Shown in pieces: positions 48,031 to 64,000 of a stretch of 64,000 nt of DNA. Made by a program: the position numbers and the translations under genes. Numbering within the stretch: position 1 is the first letter of the stretch; each line of letters opens with the position of its first letter. The stretch comes from Artemia franciscana (Eukaryota; Arthropoda; Branchiopoda; Anostraca; Artemiidae): positions 51,840,068 to 51,904,067 of the forward strand of contig NC_088866.1 in the NCBI RefSeq assembly GCF_032884065.1, read 5' to 3'. The notes beneath the pieces were generated by a model that worked only from the letters and a program-made list of their open reading frames with translations, was not told the DNA's origin and did no database searches.

Positions 48031-48959
48031 GATTATCTAATGATTAACCAACTAATCCAACCAATAAATAGTTGCAGTAAATTGCAACTTTAATTTCAAT
48101 TTAGACTATAAAGTCTCAAAGCAACACTAAAATATCAATTTTAGAGCATTGATTCCCTGAAAATACCACGAGGTTTTCTTAATTATGCAGTGAAATTTTG
48201 AGTATGTCGTCATAACAATAAATTGATAGATTTCGCAACATCACAATGATGTAAATTCACATAAATGGCTTTTATTGTTTTTTCGGGATTTGCATATATA
48301 CATTCAACATGTGTGTGACTAATCTCTAGTTAGAGCGGTGTAGTGGCAGAATAGTCTTCTAAGGCTGTGGGCCGTTACATTATCCAAAGGTTGTAGATTA
48401 TCCAGAATATTAAGGACGGGGATGCACAGCCTAGGCACGGCAATGGTAAAAAAGGTAGAAAACCACTGCTCTATGACACGATGCGATACTTTTTTTTATT
48501 AATAAAAACAACTATATAACGCCACTTGCCTGGGTAGGGAATTTAAAGCGCCGAAACCCTATAGGCATGTGTGTATTCTCCTGATGAGCCCTTGTGTTGG
48601 GTTGTTGCCTCTGATTTATTTGTCTTTTTTTTCATATTTGGTAAATGACGACTTATACTTACTTACGACACGACTGCCTGTCTATAGATTATTCTTTATG
48701 GTTGATTGTGTATGGCTATGCTGTTTGACCTATGTGATTGTATGGATGAGTAGGGTTAAGGCCTCGTTCAAGTACTGATCTATATTAATTACTTTTTTTT
48801 GTGTGTTTCTGCTGTTGCATTGGCGATTTTTTTTTTTTTTTTTTCCATTTTAATATGAACACACCAGATAAATTAGTTTAAAATATGAACATTCAACCTA
48901 CGTCAAAATTCGTCAAAAAATACGTCAAAGAAAGATAAGGAGGAGTCTTCTAATCTAAC
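48031..48959 (-). other. WDTC1 intron, no recognised element
   Basis: This is ordinary AT-rich sequence with T runs. The only feature noted is the T-rich region near 48827-48845. Confidence 0.4.
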
Positions 48960-49152
48960 CTCTGGTCGAGGACTCCACAGCCTAACAACAGAATCAATGC
49001 CACTAGTCGCCAAAAGACACGTAGTTGGGTGCGGTTGAAGACAGTTGACAATGGACTCGTCACCTCGAAGAATTTTGACAATATTCGTAGTTTCATGATC
49101 CCAGACGAAAAATGAGCCGTCATCTGATCCAGCTATGACGTACTGACCTTCA
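48960..49152 (-). CDS. WDTC1: WDTC1/adipose C-terminal WD40 exon
   Basis: This 193-bp exon follows a CATTTCAG acceptor and ends at CCAGAG|GTTAGA. Its first base completes a Gly codon and it leaves in phase 0. It encodes EGQYVIAGSDDGSFFVWDHE, then TTNIVKILRGDESIVNCLQP, and LATSGIDSVVRLWSPRPE. These are two WD40 repeats with the GSDDG-FF-W and GID--VRLW signatures. Human WDTC1 has nearly the same text (GSDDGSFFIWEKETTN, GDESIVNCLQPHP, SGIDPVVRLWNPRPE). The match is close enough to exclude other WD40 families. Confidence 0.97.
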
Positions 49153-49633
49153 CTGAAATGGGAAAGAACAGTATTATAACAGAATAGTTTTCAACCCTGT
49201 AAATATTGAATAAATAAAAAATACATATGTATTAACTGTAATTTTAATTGAAATTCAGTTAATTAATTAATCAAATTAAAGCCTGTTACTGCCACCATAT
49301 TTTCCAATGGAATGGGGAGAATATTCATAGATATATCGGAATGTGTTTGAAGTACTCTCCCTCAGGAAATCTTCCAATCCCTCCTCATGACCCTCCCTGC
49401 CTCTCTACCTTTTGTGACATTAACAATAAGAGTTTTATCTCTTACATTACAAATAAAAACTTTTTTTCTGCAATAATATGAGAGCTGTCCCTCCAGAGCA
49501 CCCATATTACAAGCTTAGCCCAAAATTATTCCGGCGACTGAAAATTTTTCAACTCTGTAAATAATGAATAAATTTCAACTCTGTAATTAAAAAATTAAAC
49601 GAAATATTTTCACAAAATATAACAGCATGGTGA

Positions 49634-49668
49634 ATTCCAACATCAAATTTTCAATTTGATGTTGGAAT
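49634..49668. repeat. Perfect hairpin, 16-bp arms, 3-base loop
   Basis: ATTCCAACATCAAATT, loop TTC, then AATTTGATGTTGGAAT. It is isolated in intron sequence. Confidence 0.95.
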
Positions 49669-50059
49669 ATGTTTAACTTAGTCAAGATGATAGAAATTGA
49701 TCATCGAGTCAATGAGCAAAAAAAAAAAATGCTAAAGATTTTGCACATGGCTAAAACAAGACTTACCAGATTGCTAGAACAAACCATGCCCTAATTCGGA
49801 ACAAAATTAGTTAAGTTCTGACTTGGTGCATAATGAACTAAATGCACACTCGGTGCAATGGCGAGCAATTAAACTCCAAGAAAAACGGAAAAAAGATTTA
49901 GGATTTCCTTTATTGGGATGATAGGCTCTAGATAGACGGGACAGAGGTGAAGAGGATTGCACACTAGACGTAGCTGCAACGTGGTAAAAGACGAACCACG
50001 GCCCATAGTAACTAAAAATTAAAAAACGCGTAAAAAATGACATCACCTCCGTTGTGAGG

Positions 50060-50295
50060 TAAGGAAGGTGGCGATACCTTGGACATATCCTCCGTATGCC
50101 AAATCATTAGCTTCCTAAATGCTCCTCCACTGGCAACCGGAAGGCACCCGTCCCCGAGGAACACCAAAGAACACGCTCCGTAGAAAGTACGAACGTGACA
50201 GAAGATCGCTTCAGACAAGTCTCATCCCAGAGTGGTTGCTAGTTGCAACTAGCAGCTAGATTAAAGAGGTTTGTCTAATAAAATAAATAAAATAA
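50060..50295 (+). mobile_element. LINE 3'-end fragment with A-rich tail
   Basis: The plus strand reads RWRYLGHILRMPNHQLPKC, and then PRGTPKNTLRRKYERDR after a frame change. It ends in AATAAAATAAATAAAATA. LGH-LRM followed by RG-PK-T is the usual end of many APE-type LINEs. It is heavily 5'-truncated and belongs to a different subfamily from 16541. Confidence 0.8.
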
Positions 50296-51440
50296 AAAAA
50301 ACTGTTCTTCTTTTCACCAAGCGAAGCTCAGTCACCTGGCACTACGTAATATACGTACTAATACAAAGATTTATCAATAAGAGGTATAAAAAAAGAAAAA
50401 AAAAGCAGTAGTGATTATTATCCTGGAAGAACCAGAGATCTTCTTACCCAAAATTCTAAGTCCGTTACCCCCCCCCCCTTAAAAAATACATACTCCAGGA
50501 AGTTCCAACTCGATTCTCGATCCCTGAGACAAAACAAGGTGTATATACGAAATACGTGTAAAAATCTCCCTATTTTGTTGAAGCCTGTTGAATGCATACA
50601 ATCTTTATAATGAGGTACAATCACTTATTCTTAAACGAAAATAGCGAAAAAACGCATCTTGTAAACAATTAAAACCAACTAACTGGTCTGATATCTGAGA
50701 AGCATCTACAGCATTCCGTCATAGTTTTCAGATAAGCTATTACTTGAATCAATCTAACCGACACTCTTGACTTTGTGCAGCTAAATGATTGACACTTTTT
50801 AGTATCCCTTTTAATTTTTATATATATTTATATTTCGTTCCTTTTTTGTATTTATTCGCTTATTTTGTCCCCCCGCCTTTTAATGTCCCTTTCATTTTAT
50901 TTTTTTCTGATTTGTATTTGTTTAAGTTTAGTTTAGTTCGACTAGTTTTTATCTTTTTAACTTTTTAATTGATTTTTCACTGTTAAATTATTGACTAAAA
51001 AATGATTATTAATTCTGATTTTTCTTTTTCGTTGTTGCTTTTACATTTTTATCAGTTATCGTGTAATCATATGATTTGTCGACTCCGAAGTCCAAATTTG
51101 ACCCTTTATTTAGATAGTGATTTTTTTTTAAATAAATATCTTATTTAAGATATTTATCTTAAAACTATAAACCTAAGAGATGGTACTGAGTACCATCTCG
51201 GTTGTGTTGCCTATTCCACAAATTCGTAACTTCGCCAGCTTTTTTTAGAAGAAGAAAATAACGACCAGTCTTTTTAGGGATGAAAAGAAAGGTGTCGAGG
51301 GGCGGATCCAAGAGGTGGTTTTTGGGGTCCGCGTCTCCCCCTAGAAGGCCAAAAGAGTAATCAGTGCAATCTTTTTCGTGAATAGGAAATGCAAATTTTC
51401 AAGACAGACCTAGTTTAAAATAATCACTTCTACTCAATAA

Positions 51441-51620
<180 letters not shown>

Positions 51621-51771
51621 CCAATAACATACATAGATTGCAAATATAATGTAAATGAATAACTAATGCGATAAAGTCAATAATAATTTAATAGCCTAAT
51701 GAAACCTAAAAGCCAAATAATAATACAATAAAATCAATGTTTAATAATGCAAGCGAAAAATTCTGACTTAC

Positions 51772-51970
51772 CCTCCAAAGAAATTAGCCTCTTTTATATC
51801 AGTAGTTGTATTACAATGCCCGCAGAATCTTCGTTCGTAATCATGGGCAGATTTTCTCCAAGACACTTCAGCCGGTGAGAGGTTTCTATCAGTATTTAAT
51901 CTGGCCATTATTTCATAATGGTTTCCCTCAATGCTCATTTCTACGTAACCTGAGCCTGATTGAGCACGCC
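51772..51970 (-). CDS. WDTC1: WDTC1/adipose linker exon between TPR and C-terminal WD40
   Basis: This 199-bp exon lies between ATTATTTAG and GGAGG|GTAAGT, in phase 1 and out phase 2. It encodes GRAQSGSGYVEMSIEGNHYE, then SAHDYERRFCGHCNTTTDIK and EANFFGG. The GHCNTTTDIKEANFFG block is a hallmark shared with human WDTC1. The N-terminal part is variable, as in other species. The next exon supplies the base that completes the last Gly codon. Confidence 0.96.
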
Positions 51971-52995
51971 CTAAATAATTAAATAATATAAAATATAAAG
52001 ATAATAAAATTGTTTATAACAATTGGAATAAAATTATACTAGGAGTATAAATATAATTATTGAATAGGAGGGAGTAAAATAATTACAATTTAAACCAGGA
52101 AATGTTTTACTAAGTTTGATTCATTTTACGATAATTTATTACTGTTTCCCATTTAACATTTTAATATTGACACAAAACTTTATTTTTTTTATTTACTTGA
52201 AAATTTATTTGATCTTACAATATTTCCTTTTCTCCATATTTACCTTCAAAATCTGATATTTTCATTTAATAATGAGCTTTCTTAATTTTCTGAGCTTTTA
52301 AAACTGAACTTTCTGAGCATTTGTCTGGTAAAAAGCACTGTGTAAACACCCCGTTTTTTTTTTCCTTAAATTAGAATAAGAAACTAAGAGACAAGAAAAT
52401 CTCGTTAAATTGTCATTGACGCTACTAACGAACAGCCCCACATCAAATTTCGCGGAGACTGAAAAAAAAATATTTTTAGGTTTAATTACATTCTTTCATT
52501 TTAATAATTAAAATTTAATTTTAAATTCAACTTTAATTATTTAATTTTTATTTTAACTATGGGCTAAATTGACCCACTTATTTTAGCAAATGATTGTGAA
52601 AACAAACTCGAAATGAGCGGATAATAATTTGAAGCCCTTGTAATGACTTACCCCTTTCAATAAAACCCGGATCTGATTGTTTACAAAAAAAAATTTACAA
52701 AAATATTTACAAAGATTTTTACAAAAATTTTATAGAATCAGTAAATAAAAAAGAAAACAAAAAAAAGAAAAAGACAGCTTAATATTACATATTTACAAGC
52801 TAAAAAAGATTTAGATTTATTTCAAATTTAAAAAAGAAGAGAAACGAGAAAAAAAAAGGCAAATCCCTTTCATCCTCCCTTTCAGATCCGAGGCCTTTTC
52901 CTTTTTTCAGATAAGCCAAAATTATTTTTCTAATTTCTAATTTTCTAATTTTTCCTAGTTTCTAAGAACAGATGAATGAAGTACAAGTCTGTGAT

Positions 52996-53035
52996 AATGT
53001 TATGAAGAACAATCCCAAATGTTCTTCATAACATT
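52996..53035. repeat. Perfect hairpin, 16-bp arms, 8-base loop
   Basis: AATGTTATGAAGAACA, loop ATCCCAAA, then TGTTCTTCATAACATT. Confidence 0.95.
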
Positions 53036-53395
53036 GAGAATGGAACAACTCTGTCGTGATTCGAACTTGACAGAAAAATCTAATACAAAAAAAAAACGAT
53101 CACTTTTCATTAACTGAGACCTTAATCGAGAAAGTATAAGAAAATCAAACTTCTTAGTGATTCAAGATAAGTAAACTTAACAAAGCTTAAAAGAGAATGA
53201 AACTTATCAATTTCATAATTGCTGTGTTCATTCACTTCAACGTTTCAACTGAATCCGAATGAGTAACAACAAAATATTTAAAATCTATCACCGTGAAGTA
53301 ACTAGAAAAACAAAATCTATTGGTCGTTCTTAATTTTTTTGTAGTGAGACAGCTTGGGAGAAATATTAGAAAATTATTATTAATTTCCTTATTCC

Positions 53396-53502
<107 letters not shown>

Positions 53503-53539
53503 GGTCTCTCTTTTTCCACGTCACTTTCGTCTACTTGCT

Positions 53540-54136
<597 letters not shown>

Positions 54137-54394
54137 ATACTAACATATATGAATGTATCGTAATGATTAAAGGAGCAGTAATTGTATATAAAAATGTCTT
54201 CTCGAAAACGGTAACATATTTTTTTCTGAAACTTGGCATTGAACCATTCTCTGGTGTAAAAGAAGGATCTTGATAGGTCACAACTTTAACTAAATTCATT
54301 TGCCCTTCCCAACCCCATAATATTCTTCAAAAACCATCAGCTGACTAAAGTTTTTCACCTTGGAACGTGAAAGCCTTGAGTACATAATTTGCAG

Positions 54395-57110
54395 TCATTC
54401 TTTAAAACAAGAGCTAAGAGCTCATATGGCACTTGTAGCGAGGTCGGAAGACCCAAGAGCCCATATGGCATGAGCTCTAGCAAAATTTTAAGAATACATA
54501 GATTGTTTTAAAAGAAAAATCAGAGGCTTATTGCCGGTAAGGATTAAAAATAAGAGCTCTGAGTCACGAGGTCCTTCTAAATGCCAAAATCTATTAGGAT
54601 CCTATCACCCACTCGTAAGTTAAAAATACCTCAATTTTGTTAATTTTTCCTCTCCCTTCAGCCCCCCAGATGGTCGAATCAGGAAAAACGACTTTATCAA
54701 GTCAATTTGTGCAGCTCCCTGACACCTACCAATTTTCATCGCCCTGGTACGTCTAGAAGCACCAAACTCGCCAAAGCACTGAATCCCCCCCTAACTCCCC
54801 CAAAGAGAGCAGATCCAGTCCAGTTACGTCAATCACAAATCTACGACATTTATAAGCGTTTTCCGAGATTTCCAATTTCCCCCTCCAACTCCCCCAATCT
54901 CAACAGATCTGTTCGGGATTTGAAATGAGATCTCTGATACATGAATTCCTTCTAAATATCAAATTTCATTAAGATCTGGTGACCCGTTCTTAAGTTAAAA
55001 ATACCTCAGATTTTCTAATTTTTCCAAATTAACAACCCGCAGTTCCCCCAAAGAGAACGAATCCGTTCCAATTATATCAATCACGTATCTATAACTTGTG
55101 CTTATTCTTTCCATAGAGTTTCATCCCGATCTCTCCACTCTAAGCGTTTTCCAAGATTTTAGGTTTCCAAGATTTCCGGTTTCCCCCTGCAACTCCCACG
55201 CCCTATGTCACTGGATCTGGTCAGGATTTAAAATGAGAGTTCTAAAGCACAAGATCCTTCTAAATATTCAAGTTATGAAGCTTGAAGGATATCCTTCAAG
55301 CTTGAAGGATAAGTATCCTTCAAGTTATGTCATTCATTTATCTTGGAATTTTGCTTATTTTTCTCACCAAGTTTTTCCTGATCTCTCCGCTTTAAGCATT
55401 TTCCAAAATTTCCGGTCCCCCCCCCCAACGACACTGGATCCGGTTGGGATTTAAAATAAGAGATCTGAGTTACGAGGTCCTTCTAAATATGAAATTTCAC
55501 AAAGATCCGATCATTTCTTCGTAAGTTATAAATACCTCATTTTTTTAATATTTTAGAATTAACCCTTCCCCCCAACTCCCCCAAATAGAGCGGATCCGTT
55601 CCGGTTATGCCAATCACGTACCTAGGACTTGTACTTATTTTTCCCACCAAGTTTCATCCCGATCCCTCCACTCTAAGTGTTTTCCAAAATGTTAGGTCGC
55701 CCCCCCCCAAATCCCCCCAATGTCACCGGTTCCGGTCGTAATTTAAAATAAGAGCTATGAGACACGATTTCCTTCCAAACATCAAATTTCATTAAGATCT
55801 GATTAGTCCTTCGTAAGTTAAAAATACCTCATTTTTTCTAATTTTTCAGAATTAACCCTCCCCCCTCAATTCCCCAAAAGAGAGCGGATCCGTTCCGGTC
55901 GTGTCAATCACGTATTTAGGACTTGTGTTTATTTTTCACACCAACTTTCATCCCGATCCCTCGGCTCGAAGCGTTTTCCAAGATTTTAGGTTTCCCCACT
56001 CCAACTCCCCCCAATGTCACCTGATCCGGTCGGGATTTAAAATAAGAGCTCTGAAACATAATATCCTTCCCAAAATCAGATTTCATTAAGATCCGATCAC
56101 CCGTTCGTAAGTTTTAAAATACCTCCTTTTTTCTAATTTTTCTGATTTAACCATCCCCCCATTCCCCTCAGATGATCGAATCGGCGAAACGACAATTTCT
56201 AATTTAATTGGGATTTAAAATAAGAGATCTGAGTTACGAGGTCCTTCTAAATATGAAATTTCACAAAGATCCGATCATTTCTTCGTAAGTTATAAATAAC
56301 TCATTTTTTTAATATTTTAGAATTAACCCTTCCCCCCAACTCCCCCAAATAGAGCGGATCCGTTCCGGTTATGCCAATCACGTATCTAGGACTTGTACTT
56401 ATTTTTCCCACCAAGTTTCATCCCGATCCCTCCACTCTAAGTGTTTTCCAAAATTTTAGGTCCCCCCCCCAATGTCACTGGGTCCGGTCGTGATTTAAAA
56501 TAAGAGCTATGAGACACGATTTCCTTCCAAACATCAAATTTCATTAAGATCTGATTAGTCCTTCGTAAGTTAAAAATACCTCATTTTTTCTAATTTTTCA
56601 GAATTAACCCTCCCCCCTCAATTCCTCAAAAGAGAACGGATCCGTTCCGGTCGTGTCAATCACGTATTTAGGACTTGTGTTTATTTTTCACACCAACTTT
56701 CATCCCGATCCCTCGGCTCGAAGCGTTTTCCAAGATTTTAGGTTTCCCCACCCCAACTCCCCCCAATGTCATCTGATCCGGTCGGGATTTAAAATAAGAG
56801 CTCTGAAACATAATATCCTTCCCAAAATCAGATTTCATTAAGATCCGATCACCCGTTCGTAAGTTGAAAATACCTCCTTTTTTCTAATTTTTCTGATTTA
56901 ACCATCCCCCCCATTCCCCCCAGATGATCGAATCGGCGAAACGACAATTTCTAATTTAATTTGGTCTGGTTCCTGATACGCCTGCCAAATTTCATCATCC
57001 TTGCTTACCTGGAAGTGCCTAAAATAGCAAAACCGGGACAGACAGACCAACAGAATTTGCGATCGCTATATGTCACTTGGTTAATACCAAGTGCCATAAA
57101 AAGCTGTTTA
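54395..57110 (-). repeat. Large dispersed repeat with ~300-bp tandem units, copy 2 (inverted)
   Basis: It is the inverse of 13540-15800. The left end (54430-54560) has CCATATGGCATGAGCTCTAG and the GGCTTATTGCCGG block. The right end (57040-57110) has GCGATCGCTATATGTCACTT and ACCAAGTGCCATAAAA. Inside, units with CGGATCCGTTCCGG recur (55590, 55886, 56353, 56638), ~296 bp apart within pairs. A pair of units (55444-56207) is duplicated as 56208-56970, period 764, with very few differences, so this step is recent. Confidence 0.85.
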
Positions 57111-60100
57111 AAAGATTTAAAAAAGTTTTAAAAAAGCTGTTTAAAAAGATTAAAAAAGCTGTCATTCTTTTCACCGAGCGTACCTCGGTCTCCTAGTGAT
57201 TTAAATTACTTTTTTTTTAACTAAGCAAAACCATTTTAGAGAACAATGATCTCTTGTTTTTGCTACAATTTTCAAGAATATCAAATTCTATGACATTTAG
57301 TCCAAGACTGTGTAGCATTAATTAAAGCGAACAAACGTGATAGGTAGGAAATTGCAATATGAAGGTTAGACTTGGAATTCTCTATGTCAGATTACTGTAA
57401 TTATGCTAGACCATTCTTGTTCAGATTCCAGATTGAGGTATTATTGAAAGTTTTGTAACATAAATATTCCGGATCCTAGCTAGTAAAAACACGGCTTTGA
57501 GCTTACATAAAGTTAGTTTTACTTACTTAAAGTAAACTTAATTACTAAATGTCAGGATCAAGTACATTGCGAAGTGCATTCGGCACTGGCGATGTCGAAA
57601 ATTTCACTTTCTATATAGACAATGTTGTCAAATATGGCAGCTCAGAGTTTGGTACCACCTCTCTTTCATTACTTTTGACTCATCAGTTGTGTTCTGTTCA
57701 TTGCTTCCACTATCCCTGAATTTTTGGGGTTGTTCCCAAAAGTCTTGCAAAAATGAAGCAGCATAAATACTCGGGCCTGCAACTTTTGCTAGTTCTTATG
57801 GAGGGGTTTGCAACTGCTGCGTGTTGGTGTACCTAGTATTTATTTTAAGATCCTTACAGATTAACAACTTCAACGGTTAATTGGAGTGAGGAAACAAAAC
57901 CCAAGTGTTGTTCTCGCAAGATTTTACTCAGCGAAGCCGAACAAAGGCTGCTGCATATCTCGAATAATGTTCCAATTGATGCAAATTATTATCCAAAGGT
58001 TAACTGGCATAATAACAATTTGCGAAAGAAACAGGATTTTCCTTTTCGAAAATCTCAAGATATGTTCTTTGTTTTGTTTTATGTATTTTATACAATTCTC
58101 CTGTTTCTCTCACCTTTTATTTATCTTAAATAATATCTTAACTAATGCTATATTAATAACATTATCTCAACTAATGCTATATACAACTAATATATATAAG
58201 GCTGTCATTTAGTTTTAAGTTTTGCGAAAACAGTGGTTATCAGTGTACTAAATAGTGGTCACCAGAAATAAAGGTATAAAACCAACAATTTTTTTTCGAA
58301 ATTACATTACATTCTATTGAATCAAAGACGTTTCAAGTGCACGCATTGGTGATTTTGAAATTCTTACTTCTGCATAGTCAATACTGCCACTTAAGTTTTA
58401 ATTTTGACTCGGTGACCTAAGCCACAGAGTATAGGTATTTATTAAGAGTGTAAACTAGTGTGGGTGTCAGAAAAATCACCAATACTATGTAGAGTTTGAC
58501 ATTTTTTTTTAAGGTTTTTTTAGTGTAATAACATTGCAACAATGAATAAAAAAATAAAATATAAACTCGTTTTCAAAATGGACTAAAAAGCAGAAACATT
58601 CTTTTCCTGAGAATCCATGAAAACGAGGGGTGCAAAACGAACTAGGCTTTACATTAAATTTATAACAAATTAATCCAAGTTATGTATAGCCCATTCGATT
58701 TTACATCCGTCTCCTTTGCTTACGCTCATTGATTCTCGAGAATATTTTTTTTTTACTTTTATTGTGTTTTTAAAACGAACTGTTAATTATTTTGTTTATG
58801 TTTATTACGTTAAACTTTTTGTTCTTCTCTAAGACTAATTTTTTTTTAGTCTTCTCTGTGTGTTGTCTAATATTAGAAAGCTAAGCACCACAGACAAGGG
58901 TCTGCCTCGCCACCACGCTGTGTAATAGTGTTTGTCTTATACTTTCCGCTGTTCCCAGTAACCCGTTTAATTTATGTCTACAAGAGTGAATACGCCAGAG
59001 GTGGGAATTTCGATGTTGCATTATTGCACTGTCATCAGAAATGCATATACCGACAAATTTGGAAACAATGCAAAACATTCAAAAGCAATCAAGAAATGAC
59101 GACTAATTTATTAATAATCTTTATTTATTAATACTAATTTATTCATATTAATAATATTAATAATCTAATTTATGTAAATAATCCCTTTCAGACATTTAAT
59201 AAATTTATCTGAGAAAAGTACAGAAAAATGTTCCTCTTGAACGCCCTGCTCTTTACGCTAAAGGTTTTTACTGTTTAAAAAGTGAAGTTGAGAGAAAGAG
59301 TCAAACTTTAGCTTAAAGAGCGGGGCGTTGATGAGGGAGCAGCCCCTTTCATATAAGAAGTAATTTCTGTTCGTTTTAATTTTTAATATCGCTCCTTACT
59401 TTTAGTTAAATAACTTGTTTTTTTTTTCATTTAATTACGTATAAAAGATGGGTTGCCTCTCCTCAGTAGCTCGCTCTTACGCTAAAGTTTCTTTTTAACT
59501 TTTAAAAGAGGCTATTATTCTAGGTAGATAGTCTTTGTGATTAAGGAGCCATTCTTAGTCATTACAATGCCAACTTTAAACCCAAGCATAGTCAGGTCAT
59601 TTTGACTTGAATGCTCGTATAACGTTCGGCTTCTACTTCACTTCTCCCTCCTCCCACCCCTCATCAGAATACACAAGAACTCTAATACCTTGTTTCTCTA
59701 GTTTGATTCAGGAGTCACGCTAGAAAAATTAGTGTAGTAATAAGTGCCTGATCTTAGTTTTAAAAGAAAAAAAATAGAATTGCGAAGTTTGAAAGAATGT
59801 CAAGATACGGCAAACGCTAGATAGCGCTGCTGATTTTTTGCCGGAACTAGAGCCGGTTTTTACTCTTAAAGTTACATATACTCTTTGATCTAAACTTGAA
59901 TCAACTAGCCAATTCATATTCTCAGGCTAAACCTAAAGAATTACTGAGTTTACCAACTTTATAGCCCCAACCCCTACCAAACATAGAAAAAATTACGTAT
60001 ATATACAGCTTTACTTTCAACCTAAATTTTTCATTACCTTTGTTTTTTTGTTTTTTTAGTATGAAAGACATACAATGAAACGAACAAAAAAAAAATAACA

Positions 60101-60140
60101 TAAACGAGACACGTGAATTTTCTTCACGTCCGTGCCTTAC

Positions 60141-60385
60141 CATTATTTTCGATGGCCGTCAAACTTTCCAATACAGCTTTCAAATCTGTTTTAAGTAGTT
60201 TGAACCAGCCTTGTTCCACTTCATCTGGAAATTTCTCCTCAAAAATTATCACAACTTTTTCGGCCTCTTTAGGTCTCTTCAAATCCAAAAGACAACGGGC
60301 CAAACGATAATAGGCTTTCATGTAATCTGGATCCAACTCAATTGCTGATAAACAAGCCCGCAAAGCATCATATACATCACCCATC
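60141..60385 (-). CDS. WDTC1: WDTC1/adipose TPR exon
   Basis: This 245-bp exon follows a TTATTCAG acceptor and ends at AATAATG|GTAAGG. It enters in phase 2 (one base completes a codon) and leaves in phase 1. It encodes MGDVYDALRACLSAIELDPD, then YMKAYYRLARCLLDLKRPKE, AEKVVIIFEEKFPDEVEQGW and LKAVLESLTAIENN. This is the second half of the TPR region, matching human WDTC1 GDHYDALRDCLKAISLNP, FRLARCLFELKYVAEAL and FKGKFPEQ. The first Met shown is internal, not a start. The upstream TPR and N-terminal WD40 exons lie outside the window or were not recognised. Confidence 0.95.
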
Positions 60386-60481
60386 CTGAATAAAATAAGA
60401 ATTTACTCAATGAGCCAAAATTAAGTCCAAAAACTAAAGCACATCATCCCAAAAATAACAATTTTGGCCTTAAAAACATAA

Positions 60482-61147
60482 ACACCAAACAATAACAGGC
60501 TTTCATGTAATCTGGATCCAGCTAAATTGCTGATAAACAGGCCCCCAAAGCATTATATACATCACCCATCCTGAATAAAATAAGAAGCTATTCAATGAGC
60601 TGAAATTAAGTCTAAAAATTTAAATATGAATGGAAAGAAAAGAAAAGAAAAAACAATAAAATGATATACAAACGCCATATGATATACAATGGTATACAGA
60701 ATAGAAAAATCAATCCATCACAATTGCTCATAAACATGCCCCCAAAGCATCATATACGTCACCCATCCTGAATAAAATAAGAATTTATTCTATGAGCTAA
60801 AATTAAGTCCAAAAAATTAAAGCACATCATCCCAAAAATAACAATTTTGGCCTTAAAAAAATAAAGACCAAACAATAACAGGCTTTCATGTAATCTGGAT
60901 CCAGCTCGATTGCTAATAAACAAGCCCCCAAAGCATCATATACATCACCCTTCGTGAATAAAATAAGAAGCTATTCAATGAGCTGAAATTAAGTCTAAAA
61001 TTTAAATATAAATAGAAAGAAAAGAAAAAAAAACAATAAAATAATATACAAACGCCATATGATATACAATGGTATACAGAATAAAAAAATCGATTCTTCT
61101 CAATTACTTAGAAACAAGCCCCTAAAGCATCATAAACATCACCCAAC
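60482..61147 (-). repeat. Four tandem copies of the 5' edge of the WDTC1 TPR exon
   Basis: The acceptor and first 50-90 bp of the TPR exon, plus adjacent intron, are repeated upstream of it. The exon-like starts are at 60570, 60767, 60953 and 61147 (the real one is at 60385). The spacing is 185, 197, 186 and 194 bp. Copies at 60570 and 60953 are long (~87 bp of exon); those at 60767 and 61147 are short (~50 bp). So the unit is effectively a ~382-bp dimer. The 60570 copy keeps TTCAG but has an in-frame stop. The 60953 copy stays open (GDVYDALGACLLAIELDPDY) but its acceptor is changed. A further intron-only piece lies near 61482. None has a donor. Confidence 0.88.
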
Positions 61148-61549
61148 CTGAATAAAATGAGAAGCAATTCAATGAGCTGAAATCAAGTTTAAAAATTAAA
61201 ACAAGAAAAGAAATACAATAATATACAATTAATAATATACAATTAAGGCTTTCAACCTCTTGGGGTATCTAATTTCAGTCAGCTGACGATTTCGAAGAAT
61301 ATTATGGGGTTAGGAGGGGAAAAATGGACTGGAACATGGAGTAATTGGCAAAGTATGATGAATACAAGGAAAAAACTTTTTGAAGGTGTATACCACTGCT
61401 GCCAGTTATTTTGGAGACTACTTTCAGAGACTTAAATATTGTGGTAGGAGGTTTTATAGAGAAAACTGTGGAGGCTTCCATCCTGAGTAAAATATGAGGC
61501 TTTTTATTGAGCTGAAACCAAGTCCAAGCTTTAAAATAAAAATACATAT

Positions 61550-64000
<2,451 letters not shown>

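Noticed and set aside
57886..58212. 108-codon open frame in the WDTC1 intron
   Set aside because: No motif, AT-rich codon content and no splice context; likely chance.
60868..60953. A usable alternative TPR exon
   Set aside because: The frame is open, but the acceptor is altered and there is no donor, so it cannot be spliced as a normal exon.

Overview
This is a eukaryotic (metazoan) genomic window: AT-rich, intron-rich and dominated by repeats. I see no bacterial-style operons. It holds the 3' parts of two conserved animal genes arranged tail to tail. The plus strand carries the last six recognisable coding exons of a spatacsin (SPG11) orthologue (2248-26528). The minus strand carries four exons of a WDTC1/adipose orthologue (60385 down to 35082), including its stop codon. 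All internal exon joins use GT-AG sites and the phases agree from exon to exon, so both genes look intact here. Their 5' parts lie outside the window. Repeat content (long TA arrays, Helitrons, tRNA-headed SINEs, APE-type LINEs) and protein divergence suggest an arthropod-like invertebrate, possibly a crustacean. That assignment is inference only.

Layout. 1-26.7 kb: SPG11 exons separated by introns carrying MITEs, a SINE, LINE remnants, a 157-bp satellite-like array, a large dispersed repeat, a mariner remnant and a 923-bp inverted-repeat element. 26.7-35.0 kb: intergenic space between the two polyadenylation signals, with a segmental duplication split by a TA array, a 239-bp tandem repeat and broken hAT transposase pieces. 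35.1-60.4 kb: WDTC1. Its 13.7-kb last intron holds a Helitron nested inside another Helitron-like element, a SINE, and two abutting copies of an APE/RT LINE. Its 8.2-kb intron holds a second, inverted copy of the large dispersed repeat. 60.4-64 kb: upstream WDTC1 intron, with tandem copies of the start of the TPR exon, then a long TA array and sequence without recognisable genes.

The most interesting signals are structural. (1) Exon-edge fragments of both host genes (splice site plus 30-90 bp of exon) have been copied into neighbouring introns at three places. (2) A MITE family of 160-184 bp has consistent 6-bp target duplications; one copy interrupts a LINE reverse transcriptase, and removing it restores the reading frame locally. 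(3) A Helitron with intact TC and CTAG termini is nested in the TA tract of another. (4) Perfect short hairpins (arms 11-16 bp, loops 0-8) recur across unrelated sequence, as expected from template-switch mutation. I found no evidence for a new protein-coding system.
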